64,000 nt of DNA from contig CM049404.1 of NCBI GenBank assembly GCA_026929865.2, forward strand, positions 6,447,501 to 6,511,500, read 5' to 3'. The translations under genes and the position numbers were made by a program. The first letter of the stretch is position 1. Every line of letters starts with the position of its first letter. Of the stretch, positions 1-10,793 are shown piece after piece. The stretch is from Hyperoplus lanceolatus. Taxonomy: Eukaryota > Chordata > Actinopteri > Uranoscopiformes > Ammodytidae. The notes beneath the pieces are model-generated. The model saw only the letters and a program-made list of their open reading frames with translations. It did no database searches and was not told the DNA's origin.

Positions 1-315
1 GGAGTGTTTTAAAAAAAGGAGTGTGTGCTATATTAAAGTGTTTATTTCCCCTGGTTTTCCCCCTTAGATCCTTCCTGTACGGAACAAGGAAGACGGTGTT
101 GTTGTGTAATGCCTTATTAACAAAGCAGGTTCTTTGTTCAGCAGTGTTTGTTTGCCTTCTCACAAACCTCCTTATGTAATAGATACACACGTACACATGC
201 TGGCTCGGAGAAAAAAAAAACGTAGGAAACAGGATATGTTGTGGCCAAGTGATCAGGTCCTTGTCGGAGCCCTTCCTGGTTACATGTGAAAAATAGACTC
301 CCAGAGATGCAAAGA
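1..315. other. Unannotated AT-rich DNA
   Basis: I see no gene, RNA or repeat boundary that I can support here. The longest frames are short, lack recognisable motifs and look random. Confidence 0.5.
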
Positions 316-665
316 GTCAAGATTTTCAAGATGCTCTATTTGTCATATGCAACACAATTACAGCAGCAGCCATTGGCAATGACATTCTTAAGTCCCAGGC
401 TCCTCTCAACAATGCAATATAGAAGATGAAACACACAAGTGAAGAGAGCATCACCTGAGACACAAATAAACACAAAAGTAGTGCAAGGACACAGTACGGA
501 TAAAAGTGTGGAGATAAGGTGCACCATATACATATAAAGTATACATTTAGAATGCACAATAAAATGTAATTAAATTAAGCTAAAATAGAATAATGTACAT
601 GGAAATAACAATACAAATAATAACTGTAGTGAAGTAGGAGACTGTACAGGTGTAGAATAATGATA
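316..665. repeat. LINE-3'-end-like interspersed repeat
   Basis: The block opens with a TTTGTCATATGCAACAC motif followed by a 'cccaggctcctctcaacaatg' type segment. I recognise this as a frequent interspersed repeat in fish genomes. Downstream it dissolves into A-rich sequence with many ATAAT and ACAAT words, as in a degenerate 3' tail. A related opening (CAAGTCAAGTC then CTTTATTGTC) occurs at 55,140. The parent family is probably a non-LTR retrotransposon; I cannot name the clade and no reverse transcriptase coding sequence remains. Confidence 0.5.
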
Positions 666-1185
666 AATATAATACAAAGATGTATACACGATATATATAC
701 ACAAATAAACAACAACAAAAAAACAAAGCAAAAAAACCTATGATGCACACCCACACACAGCTATACAACCTTTAAAAAAAAAAATAGGCAAACATATACG
801 TAAGTCTTCCTTCCCGACCGAGTCAACAAGTTGTTATGGGACTTTGGTGACACCACAGTCAATTTCCCCTTCCAGCTTCCAGTGAGGATGTGACAGCGCT
901 TGAGCCATATCCTGTGGACTCACAGAGACAATGTCGGCATGAGTGTGGCCGTTAACCTCCGAGCCCCATTCATAAAAACACAGCCGATCTGCTTCCACAA
1001 CATGTTTGTCTAACATGGGGTTAACAGGATGGATTTTAAACTGCAATCACAAGTCAGGCCTTCTGCGACCACTTCCTCCCCCCCCCCTCTTTGACTTGAA
1101 TAGACAAATGACTCAACAGGGGTTACAGAGTTATTTAGGCTCATGCATTATCTCATGGTTTCTGTGCTATTCGGTGAGGATTTTT
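666..1185. other. No gene seen
   Basis: The stretch is A-rich, with short poly-A and poly-C runs and small frames on both strands that lack family motifs. Nothing here justifies a gene call. Confidence 0.5.
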
Positions 1186-1376
1186 TTAAAGGTGCTACAA
1201 AGGAACTTTTAAATATTTCCTCTCATGATCATAAATAAAATGCATGTAACAGCAAACAAGACCATCAGTGCAAAGAATGCTATTTACATATAGTTTTTTC
1301 TAATGCCTTTGTCGTGGGTACGCTCACATGGGAACAACAGCTGGCATAGTAAAAACACTACCGCTTTTGTCAGAAA
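1186..1376 (+). mobile_element. TTAA-type miniature element, right end lost
   Basis: It starts TTAAAGGTGCTAC and runs in parallel with the reverse complement of the complete element at 48,633-48,840. Shared blocks include 'aacagcaaacaaga', 'agtgcaaagaatgctattt', 'atgcctttgtc' and 'ggaacaacagctggc'. The right terminus is missing and is replaced near 1,377 by a LINE-like tail. The TTAA start suggests a piggyBac- or Kolobok-type target, but no transposase is present. Confidence 0.7.
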
Positions 1377-1401
1377 TAAGTAAGTCAAATGTATTTATAT
1401 A

Positions 1402-1404
<3 letters not shown>
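1377..1404 (-). repeat. LINE/SINE 3' tail remnant (TTTATATAGCGC)
   Basis: The words AAGTAAGT and ATGTATTTATATAGCGC match the tail of the LINE fragment at 14,290 and of the SINE at 13,205, both read on the minus strand. Only the tail remains. It abuts the CA tract that follows. Confidence 0.5.

Positions 1405-1456
<52 letters not shown>
1405..1456. repeat. (CA)n microsatellite
   Basis: About 26 uninterrupted CA units directly follow a LINE-like tail, so the tract may have grown from the tail of a retro-insertion. Confidence 0.95.
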
Positions 1457-1458
<2 letters not shown>

Positions 1459-1565
1459 TCAGCGTGTGAATTTAATCCCCCAACAAGTTACCAGTATAAT
1501 GGTCAATTTCTCAGTTCATAGCAAACCAACTTTGATGAAAATCGGTTAAGAATGAAGCGAGTTAC

Positions 1566-1836
1566 ATCAAATCAAATCAAATCAAATCAGTTTTATTTGT
1601 ATAGCCCAAAATCACAAATACATTTGTCTCAGTGGGCTTTACATTTCATACAATATGATATATGATACAATATGATACAATATGACACCCTGCCCTTACA
1701 CCCTTAGCTCGGCTGAGAAAAAACTCCCAGTAAAAACCCTTTACCGGGAATAAAAAAAAATTGAAGAAATCTCAGGGAGAGTCGACAGAGTAAGGGATCC
1801 CTCTCCCAGGACGGACATACTGCAATAGATGTCATA
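1566..1836 (+). repeat. Teleost interspersed repeat with (AAATC)n head
   Basis: Four AAATC units lead into TTTTATTTGTATAGCCC. Next come a 'gtgggctttaca' block, imperfect ATATGATACA repeats, and a 3' part containing GGATCCCTCTCCCAGGACGG and 'tgcaatagatgtcat'. I recognise this combination as one of the commonest dispersed repeats of spiny-rayed fishes, probably the 3' region of a non-LTR element. There is no coding sequence. A shorter, decayed copy lies at 48,125. Confidence 0.75.
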
Positions 1837-3314
1837 AGTAGAGAAAATCACGAAGGAATTTGATCATTGACCAGGTGATTACATGGTAATACATCACGTT
1901 TTGTAGTGAAGTCTGCATCTCTCTCAAACACTTTCACAAACTGACTTTTTGCGCATGTCGTATTTGATTTTTTCCAAGTGTTGTAGCTGTGGCTAGCTAC
2001 CAAAGCATGTAAAGAAGCTGGCAGCCCTTCTGCACATGAGCGACTCTCACATGGTGTATTGATAACCATCACTCAGGTGCCAAATACTGAGGGAGCATGT
2101 GACTGGTTCTCCAAAGGCCATGTAGTGTCTAAATAAAGCTGCATGTTGTAACATTAACACATTGGGCAGCCGTGTCTCAATGACAAAAAGTAATGACTTT
2201 ACAGACAGATAGGTATCCCATGTCTGCAAAGGTCTATGGATTTGGGGAGACATTGTGGCTAAAATGTGGTGTGTACATACGGAAATAATAGCGTCTCCTT
2301 TAACTGCCTTAACACTTGGCTGTGCTCTAATACAAAGGGGCCAAATGGTCCTGGCCCATTTATAGAGGGAGATTTAGGTCAGCATGTAAGCTTGTCCCAC
2401 TGACAGTAGTTGGAATTAGACCAGTGCACTGCATCATTCATCATGGTAACAAGGTGTGCCTGGTCTGGGGAACTGTGGGGGCCAAGGCATTTTGGCTTCT
2501 TTTTGCATTTTTAACAATTGATCAGTATTCAGATGGAATTTCTCATTGCAATTTATATGATTTATAAACCTTATGTTGTATTTTAAACTTTTGTATTTTT
2601 TTTCACAGTGACATTAAATGGGCACAACTATTAGCCTTCCATTAACATTTTTTTGCATAATAAATAAAAAACTCTCTGTCAAACCTTAAAACGCTCTCAT
2701 GAAGGTCTTGGAAGTATTCTAACATGCACTTAAAATCTTGCTTTTCACTCACTTTTGTTAAGTATAAAGGATTTGCCTACTGATATACAGCACTGGTAAG
2801 CAGCTGTTATTTAGCACTTTTTTCAAGCTTTTTAGTTCGGACATGTATTGCTACACCTGCAGCGTATCATCAGTGAAAGAATCCCAAGTATCCCAGGTAT
2901 ATTTACTGTACAAATCTCCTTGTATAACCATTGGGATACGTTAATATGCACTTAAGTGTTGTGATCTAACAATCTGTCTTCCATCACCATCCCCTATTGT
3001 GAAAAAATAGCTGCTCAAGTAATGTCCATTTCAAAAATCCTCTTCACCTTGTCAGCCCTTTTACAGGTCTATGCGCTGGACCACTCACATTGGACCGTCA
3101 GCGCTTCACATGCATTTGTGTCATTAGGAGCAGGTGCAGCGGGTTGCATCCACTGCCATGTGAAGCACCAAGCATACTTTAACCTTTATGTACTCTTCTC
3201 TGTACACTCTGTCCTATCCAACACACCCGCAGCTGGCCCTACTACTCCCCCTGTCCTCCTCCTCTTTCACCTGTAAGCTGTGAGCTCAGTGTCAGAGAGA
3301 GTGTTTGAGTGTCA

Positions 3315-3318
<4 letters not shown>
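1837..3318. other. No gene seen (1.5 kb)
   Basis: Mixed-composition DNA without splice-bounded frames of known families. The 84-codon frame at 3,022-3,276 begins with a hydrophobic stretch resembling a signal peptide. It has no supporting motif, cysteine pattern or upstream context, and I treat it as chance. Confidence 0.45.

Positions 3319-3372
<54 letters not shown>
3319..3372. repeat. (GT)n microsatellite, left bracket
   Basis: About 27 GT units. The tract forms the left bracket of the dispersed unit that follows. Confidence 0.95.
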
Positions 3373-3374
<2 letters not shown>

Positions 3375-3548
3375 TACTCACTTTGTGGGGACATCTTTCT
3401 GCGTCAGTGGTATTGTGGGGACGTACGCTATGACATTTTAGGATGAAAACTTGCTTTAAGGTAAAAGTACACTTAGGTTAGGGTAAGAGTTAGTAGTGCT
3501 TATGGTTATGGCAAGTCTTAAGGAAATCAAGTGATGAAAACACAACAT
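3373..3548 (+). repeat. GT-bracketed dispersed repeat, type A
   Basis: The unit starts ATTACTCA, then 'gtggggacat', 'aaaacttgctttaaggta', a TTAGGTTAGGGTAAG stretch and 'ggcaagtct'. It ends in 'aaaacacaac' just before another GT run. The same blocks in the same order occur at 16,889 and 20,783, each time on the plus strand between GT tracts. It has no coding potential. This shortest copy lacks the 'agtccccataacgtaat' block of the other two. Confidence 0.75.
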
Positions 3549-3577
3549 ATGTGTGTGTGTGTGTGGGGGGGGGGGGT
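3549..3577. repeat. Short (GT)n followed by a poly-G run
   Basis: A short GT run passes directly into about 12 G residues. It forms the right bracket of the type A unit. Confidence 0.85.
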
Positions 3578-4356
3578 TAGCACATCGGTGTGGAGGACAA
3601 TGACGGGGGTTGGGAGTGTGTTTAATGTCTGTGAGAGCAGAGAGAGGGAAAAGGAGATGCACACTGTAAAGTGAGCAGCGGCAGTGAGCCTGAGCTATTT
3701 TTAACTTGCTCAGGCAGCCTGATAGGGCATCTCTATATATAGTGTGAGGCAGAGGCAGCTCGGGTAACCGTGTGTGTGCGTGTGCTTGTGTGTGTGTGTG
3801 TGTGTGTGAGTGTGAGGGGTGTGTCTGTGTGTGGGTGTGTCTGGTGTGTGAGCATCGAAAAAGCCATTCAAGGTGACTGTGTCGCTGTGACTCTCTGGCT
3901 GTAACCAGGATACTCCAAACCTACTCACACACACGCAGGTCACTTCAACCCTTTTATTCTATTCCTGCCACACAAGCACGTCAGTGGACATTTTTCTTGC
4001 AGCTTAACTGGATGACAATTCAAAGCCGCTGGCCCCTCTCAGATGGTGCTATTAAATGTGTTTGTGTGTGGTGAGGTCTACCGCTGGTTTTTATGGCGGT
4101 GACACAATTGGCAGGTGTGTGTGAATGTGTAATGCACATGCCACGTTCAAATGGCCCAGGGTTAACCACGGGCCAGCTGCTAATGCTGGTGAAGTCATTT
4201 GTTGTTTCAGGTGTTTTGGAAAGACAGACGGTGAGAGCATCAAGGGGACAGCTGAAACATGTGTCTGGACATCAAAGCCAAGCTCATACTGTATGTATAA
4301 GCTCAGCTGCAATTGTTAGACTCTCTCTCACAAACACACACACACACATACAAACA

Positions 4357-4358
<2 letters not shown>
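3578..4358. other. No gene; degenerate GT tract 3769-3850
   Basis: The stretch holds an interrupted GT-rich tract (GTGTGTC, GTGTGAG variants) near 3,769-3,850 and otherwise ordinary DNA. Frames here translate mostly the microsatellite. Confidence 0.6.

Positions 4359-4397
<39 letters not shown>
4359..4397. repeat. (CA)n microsatellite
   Basis: About 19 CA units preceded by interrupted ACACAT and CAAACA copies. Confidence 0.9.
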
Positions 4398-5310
<913 letters not shown>

Positions 5311-5312
<2 letters not shown>

Positions 5313-5711
5313 ATTACAGCCTCTGCACCAGCAATACGCAGTTCTCAAAAGACATTAGTCAGACGTTAGTCAGAAATTGAACAATTTTCAATTGTATGTT
5401 GTATTTCTTTTTAATGGACCTTGAGTCTCCTAAATATAGCGGAGTGTATAAAGTTATTAGAATGTTAAATCTTATTTGCTCGTTGCGTTTTCTAGCAGGA
5501 AATTGATTTCACTATCAAAGGCATGTGTGAAATGTGAAGAAGCAATTTGAAGTTTTTAGGTAAAAGTCCTGGAGAATTTTACATAAACATAGTACAATAG
5601 CAATGAATTTAAGTTGACATTGTTGCCATATCTCATTGTTCTATTATGAAAACAGAACAGAGACACTCAGTTCTTAAGGGCAGGTGTTGTTGTGTGATTG
5701 ACCTTTTAGTG
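5311..5711 (+). repeat. 400-bp repeat, partner of inverted copy at 52.5 kb
   Basis: From 'attacagcctctgca' to 'tgtgattgaccttttagtg' the sequence matches the reverse complement of 52,523-52,906 almost throughout. Differences are scattered single bases and small indels; I estimate above 93% identity by eye. In both copies one boundary is the GT/CA tract, and similarity stops abruptly at 'ccttttagtg' at the other. No terminal inverted repeats or coding sequence are visible. Confidence 0.85.
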
Positions 5712-7078
5712 CGTGTGTGTGCGTCCACAAAAAGAAAATGCCATGGATGGAATATCAAATAACAGGTCCTCTTGACCTTGGCCTTTTTACATTAGCTCTA
5801 AAAGTCTCTCACCCCTCTGCATTATCACAACCTTCATTATTTATTCATGAACAGGTTAGACTAGGAAATGTTTGCCTGGGTCTATAGCTGCCTCTGTATG
5901 TCTCTGTGTTAAACTGTGTCCCTATGAATACAATGTGTATACATGGTCAATTTTGAGATTTTCCTTACAAAACATGTCTTCTTTCAAACTTCTAAAATTA
6001 AAAGGTCCAATCTGTACATAAGGTGTTTATTTGACTAAACCTTGTCTGTTTGCATCTGTATATTTCACCTATTAAAACCATCTTTAACTGACATTATATC
6101 AACATCAGTTTTTTCCCAATACTCAATTTGTAAAGGCCTTACATCAACTCAAATTTTCTTAAGCATTCTTGGCACTATTGTGAAGGTTATTACAGAAGGA
6201 TTTGAGCATATGTTGTTAATTGTCGATTTATGAGACCTTATGTTATAAAAAAAACTGTTAAAAAAAGTTTATTTATTTATTTATAAAATGGAAAAAAAGG
6301 CCATATCCAAATTCTGGTAAATATTTTAATTCTGGCTTTATCCAACATCTTGATTTTTGTTTTTTCGAAATGTACGGATAATTAGTTTAATTAATTTATT
6401 CAAAAACTTCTGAAATAAATCAAAATAGAAAAAAATTATTGATTAAATGTAAGTATTCAACTGGCAAGGTTTCACGATGATCTAAGTTGGACATTTGACC
6501 CTTTTTAGTTCCAGAAATTGAGGTTCATGAATTTGGCATTTCAAAGATGACCTGAGTTGACGTATCATCAGTGTAGAGCATGACATATTTCATATAAAGT
6601 TCATGCAAAGTTGAGCCACCAGAAAACCCATAATTCAAATCTTCTTTTGACGCCTCTCTTAAATTACTTGATGTCAATTTTAATTGATAATTGAGATATT
6701 TCAGTCTGGAACCAAAGTGTTAGAATCATCAACTGACCAACTCAACAGAGGCACTTCATCTCTTCCAAATATCCATCATCCTATCAGAAACTAAAAAATG
6801 ATAAACAAGAAAGCACAATTCTATCCTGCTTCTCCTATAGTTTTGATGTCAGTGTTGCGTTCATATTGGTGTGTCTTCCCCCTAGCTCATCCTTGTTGGT
6901 AAGGCATCATATCATATTCTGCCGCCTCCTTAAGCGTAACATCTGGCTGATTTCAGATCAGCCTAGCGCAAAGCAAAAGCGCTACAGGCAGCAGCCAATA
7001 TGCTATTGTGTTGTGCATGTGATAGGGTTGCTTTCCAGCTGAGTGGCCAAAGAGATAAGCTCCCATCTCGCGGGCGCG

Positions 7079-7080
<2 letters not shown>
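5712..7080. other. No gene seen (1.4 kb)
   Basis: AT-rich DNA. A segment near 6,440-6,500 (TCAACTGGCAAGG, then a 'tgatga' word) loosely resembles 15,285-15,320, so it may contain an old repeat. I could not define ends. Confidence 0.4.

Positions 7081-7110
<30 letters not shown>
7081..7110. repeat. (CA)n microsatellite
   Basis: About 14 CA units continuing into interrupted ATGCATAC and CACGCAC copies. Confidence 0.9.
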
Positions 7111-7112
<2 letters not shown>

Positions 7113-7252
7113 CATACATGCACGCACAACACACCCATGTGTGCACACAGGCCTTTAAAGAGACACGGAAAGAGGCATGAGAAATGCATCTGTGCAAGGT
7201 AGATAAGAAGACCACTGCTGAACAAGAGCCACTCGCATGCACACTTCCCCCA

Positions 7253-7275
7253 TCTCTCTCTCTCTCTCTCTCTCT
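7253..7275. repeat. (CT)n microsatellite
   Basis: About 11 CT units. Confidence 0.9.
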
Positions 7276-7439
7276 TCACTTTTTAAAACACACACTGTCT
7301 CCACTGGCAAGCCCTGCACACACGCACACCACTCAAATTATCACCTGCCTAAATTTCAGTTACTCAGAGCTCTCCTGCTGATTGTCCCTGACTGGCATTT
7401 CCTCAAAGTCTAAAGGTTAGCTCAGATTATTATTATTAT

Positions 7440-7615
7440 ATTTTTTTGGGCATTTTCAAGCTTTATTAGATAGTACAGAGTTGAAATGGGGAAATGAGAG
7501 AGAGGGGGATGACCTGCAGTAAAGGTCCACGCGTCAGATTTGAACCCACAACCACTGCAACGAAGGCCGGAGCCAGTATGGTACACTCTCTATCCACTAC
7601 CCTACGGGAGCGCCC
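7440..7615 (-). mobile_element. tRNA-derived SINE
   Basis: Read on the minus strand it starts GGCGCTCCCGTAGGGTAGTG and has a box-A-like segment. The box-B-like GGGTTCAAATCT follows about 45 bases later, then a 'ctgcaggtcatcccc' body and a tail with 'cccatttcaactctgt', 'aataaagcttgaaaatgccc' and A-rich sequence. The body closely resembles the SINE at 26,635. It is a pol III-type retroposon that needs LINE enzymes for mobility. The tRNA part is too divergent to be a working tRNA. Confidence 0.8.
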
Positions 7616-8484
7616 TAAAGGGTAGCTCAGATTTAAAGGACAAAACATTTCACCACATTGGTTTGTCACTCAGGGTCGTCAGTTTCGAATCAATATGAAT
7701 GAGGATAAAGCCCATCAGAACCTGTAAAGAATGTATACATTCATTTAGTATATTATTATTCATCCTTTGCTTGTGATTGTACATTGTGTCTCTTTGATTT
7801 GGCTTCATGTGTGTGTAATTCTCTTCATTCATTTGGCTTAGCCTGGTCTTCTTGAAGAGGATTTTTTTGTTGTTCTTCCTGATCTTTTTAAAGCTTTCAA
7901 ACCCTTTGGCACTCAGCCCCCTTGGAGAGAGAGAGAGAGACAGCGCTGCACATTTTGACATCCATTTGTGTGGCATGCCCTGTGTATTTACTACTACACA
8001 CTGGCATGGGTACCTTCCTCTCCACAACACTCATTGGAGAGCATGCTAATTGGCCCTGCAGAAATCACTTGAGAGTGCACGTGAGTAGCTCTTTAACATG
8101 AGGAGCTTGGCATAGGTATGCATCCCGCATTGGGAGTGCCTTTGATTCCTCCGCATGCACACAGGAAAAAATATAGAAACAGGTAGAACATGCATATGTG
8201 GGCATTAGCACAAATATGCGTACATTAATGAGTTAATTTATTTTTCCTCCATTATGCCCACTCCTTTCATGTATTTAGAGAAGCACCAGCTTTAAAACAT
8301 CTGGATCAGAGATCACACACACACACTTTACACAGTTTGGTTGCAGCGGCTATGTGATGTTGCACGTGCACACACAATCACATACAGTATTGATCAAGGA
8401 GATTTTTTCTCAAATTTCAGGTTAAAAAGGCCAGTAAAATCGAGCAGATCTAACAGATATGTATGATATTAAAAACTGTAAATA
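7616..8484. other. No gene seen
   Basis: The stretch contains a short (GA)n at about 7,926-7,940 and CA-rich words near 8,310. A 126-codon minus frame at 7,650-8,030 has low-complexity Ser/Leu and Lys/Asn composition and no family motif, and I treat it as chance. Confidence 0.5.
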
Positions 8485-8886
8485 CAGTCATATGAAAAAG
8501 TTTGGGAACCCCTCTCAGCCGGCATTATAATTGGCTCTGCTTTCACACAAAAAAAGATAAAAGTGGTATGTCTTTAATTTACCAGGAACAGCTAAGTACT
8601 GGGATGTTTTCCAAACAAAGATTTTTTGAAAAGCAGTATTTAGTTTTATGAAATTAAATAAAATGTGAAAAACTTGCTGTGCAAAAATATGGGAACCCTT
8701 GTGGTCTTGCTGATTGTAATGCATGTAACAGCATGTAAAACTGAGGACTTTAAACACAAAATTGGTTGGATTATGTTGTTAAGCCTTGAACCTCATATAA
8801 AGGTCTGTTTAATCATGATAAAAGGTATTTTAGGTGCCTAAATTCAAGTTCCACTTCTCTTTGACTCTCTGCAGAAGTGAGACAGA

Positions 8887-9370
8887 ATGCGATCATCAAA
8901 ACAGCTCCCAAAAGATCTTAAAACAAAGATTATTCATTGTCATGGTTTAGCGGAAGGCTACAAGAAGCTTTCTCAAAGGTTTCAATTGTCTATTTCTACT
9001 GTAAGGAACGTTGTCAGGGAATGGAAGGACACAGGCACAGCTGCAGTTAAACCCAGGTCTAGCAGACCAAGAAAAGTACAAGAGCGGCATATGCGGCGGA
9101 TTGTGAGAATGGTTGCACACAACCCAAAGATCACCTCCAAAGACCCGCAAGAACATCTGGCTGCAGATTGTGTATCTGTACATGGTTCTACAATTCAGTG
9201 CAATTTGCACCAAAACATCTGTATGGCCGGGTGATGAGAAGGAAGCCCTTTCTGCGCCCACGCCACAGATACAGTTGCATGGAGTATGCAAAAGCTCATT
9301 TAGACAAGCCAGCTTCATATTGGAAGAAAATGCTTTGGACTGATGAGACAAAAATTAAGTTATTTGGTCT
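8887..9370 (+). pseudogene. Tc1-like transposase N-terminal half, left arm
   Basis: The first 116 codons read as the bipartite DNA-binding region of a Tc1 transposase. A first helix-turn-helix ('GYKKLSQRFQLSISTVRNVV') comes at about residues 23-45, then a basic linker (SSRPRK where GRPR is usual), then a second helix-turn-helix region. The frame breaks after residue 115. In another frame the sequence continues with HRYSCMEYAKAHLDK and WTDETKIKLFG, which holds the first catalytic Asp of the DDE fold. It stops at the inversion junction near 9,384, so the second Asp and the Glu are missing. It is catalytically dead. Confidence 0.88.
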
Positions 9371-9713
9371 TTATAAAAAGCAGATGTTTTGATGCAAATT
9401 GCGCTGAATTGTTGAACGATGTACAGATACACAATCTGCAGCCAGATGTTCTTGCAGGTCTTTGGAGGTGATCTGTGGGTTGTGTGCAACCATTCTCACA
9501 ATCCTCCACCTATGCCGCTCCTGTTTTTTTCTTGGTCTGCCATGCCTGGGTTTAACTGCCACTATGCCTGTCTCCTTCCATTTCCTGACAACGTTCCCTA
9601 CAGTCGAAATTGACAATTGAAACCTTTGGGAGAGCTTCTTGTAGCCTTCCCCTAAACCATGAAAATGAACAATCTTTGTTTTTCAGATCTTTTGGGAGCT
9701 GTTTTGATGATCC
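9371..9713 (-). pseudogene. Tc1-like transposase N-terminal half, right arm
   Basis: This is the inverted second copy of the same coding region. It keeps SISTVGNVVRKWKETG and an intact GRPRKK linker motif, which the left copy has lost. It ends at the NLHQNIC position, where it meets the junction. The region upstream of codon 'MSIST' still matches the left copy at DNA level back to the start codon (about 9,713) but carries a frame disruption. No DDE residues are present. Confidence 0.85.
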
Positions 9714-10120
9714 CATTCTGTCTCACTTCAGCAGAGAGTCAAAGAGAAGTGCAACTTGCACTTCTCTAAAATACACCTAAAATACATTTTCTCATGATTA
9801 AACAGACATTTCTATGAGGTTCAAGGCTTAACAACATAATCCAACCAACTTTGTGTTTAAAGTCATCAGTTTTACATGCTGTTACAGGCATTAAAATCAA
9901 CAAAACCACAAGGGTTCCTATATTTTTGCACAGCCAGTTTTTCACATTTTATTTTATTTCATACAACCAAATACTGCTTTTCAAAAAATCTTTGTTTGGA
10001 AAACATCCCAGTACTTAACTGTTCCTGGTAAATTAAAGACATAACACTTTTATATTTTTTTGTGAAAGCAGAGTCAATTATAATGCCGGCTGAGAGGGGT
10101 TCCCAAACTTTATATGGATC

Positions 10121-10793
<673 letters not shown>

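Larger units (their letters stand above)
8485..10120. mobile_element. Palindromic (fold-back) Tc1-like element
   Basis: The left end CAGTCATATGAAAAAGTTTG follows a TA dinucleotide at 8,483-8,484. The right end is the reverse complement of the same terminus, with its last bases altered. The left arm (about 8,485-9,235) and right arm (about 9,385-10,120) are inverted copies of the 5' part of one Tc1-like transposon: TIR, non-coding leader and transposase N-terminal half. Arms differ at scattered sites, roughly one base in 15-20 by eye. Between the arms lie about 150 bases belonging only to the left copy. The 3' half of the transposase gene and the original right TIR are absent. It cannot encode a transposase but has two outward-facing ends, so it could in principle be mobilised in trans. 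Confidence 0.88.

Noticed and set aside
3022..3276. 84-codon frame with a signal-peptide-like start
   Set aside because: No downstream motif, cysteine pattern, or exon context; hydrophobic N-termini of this length arise by chance.
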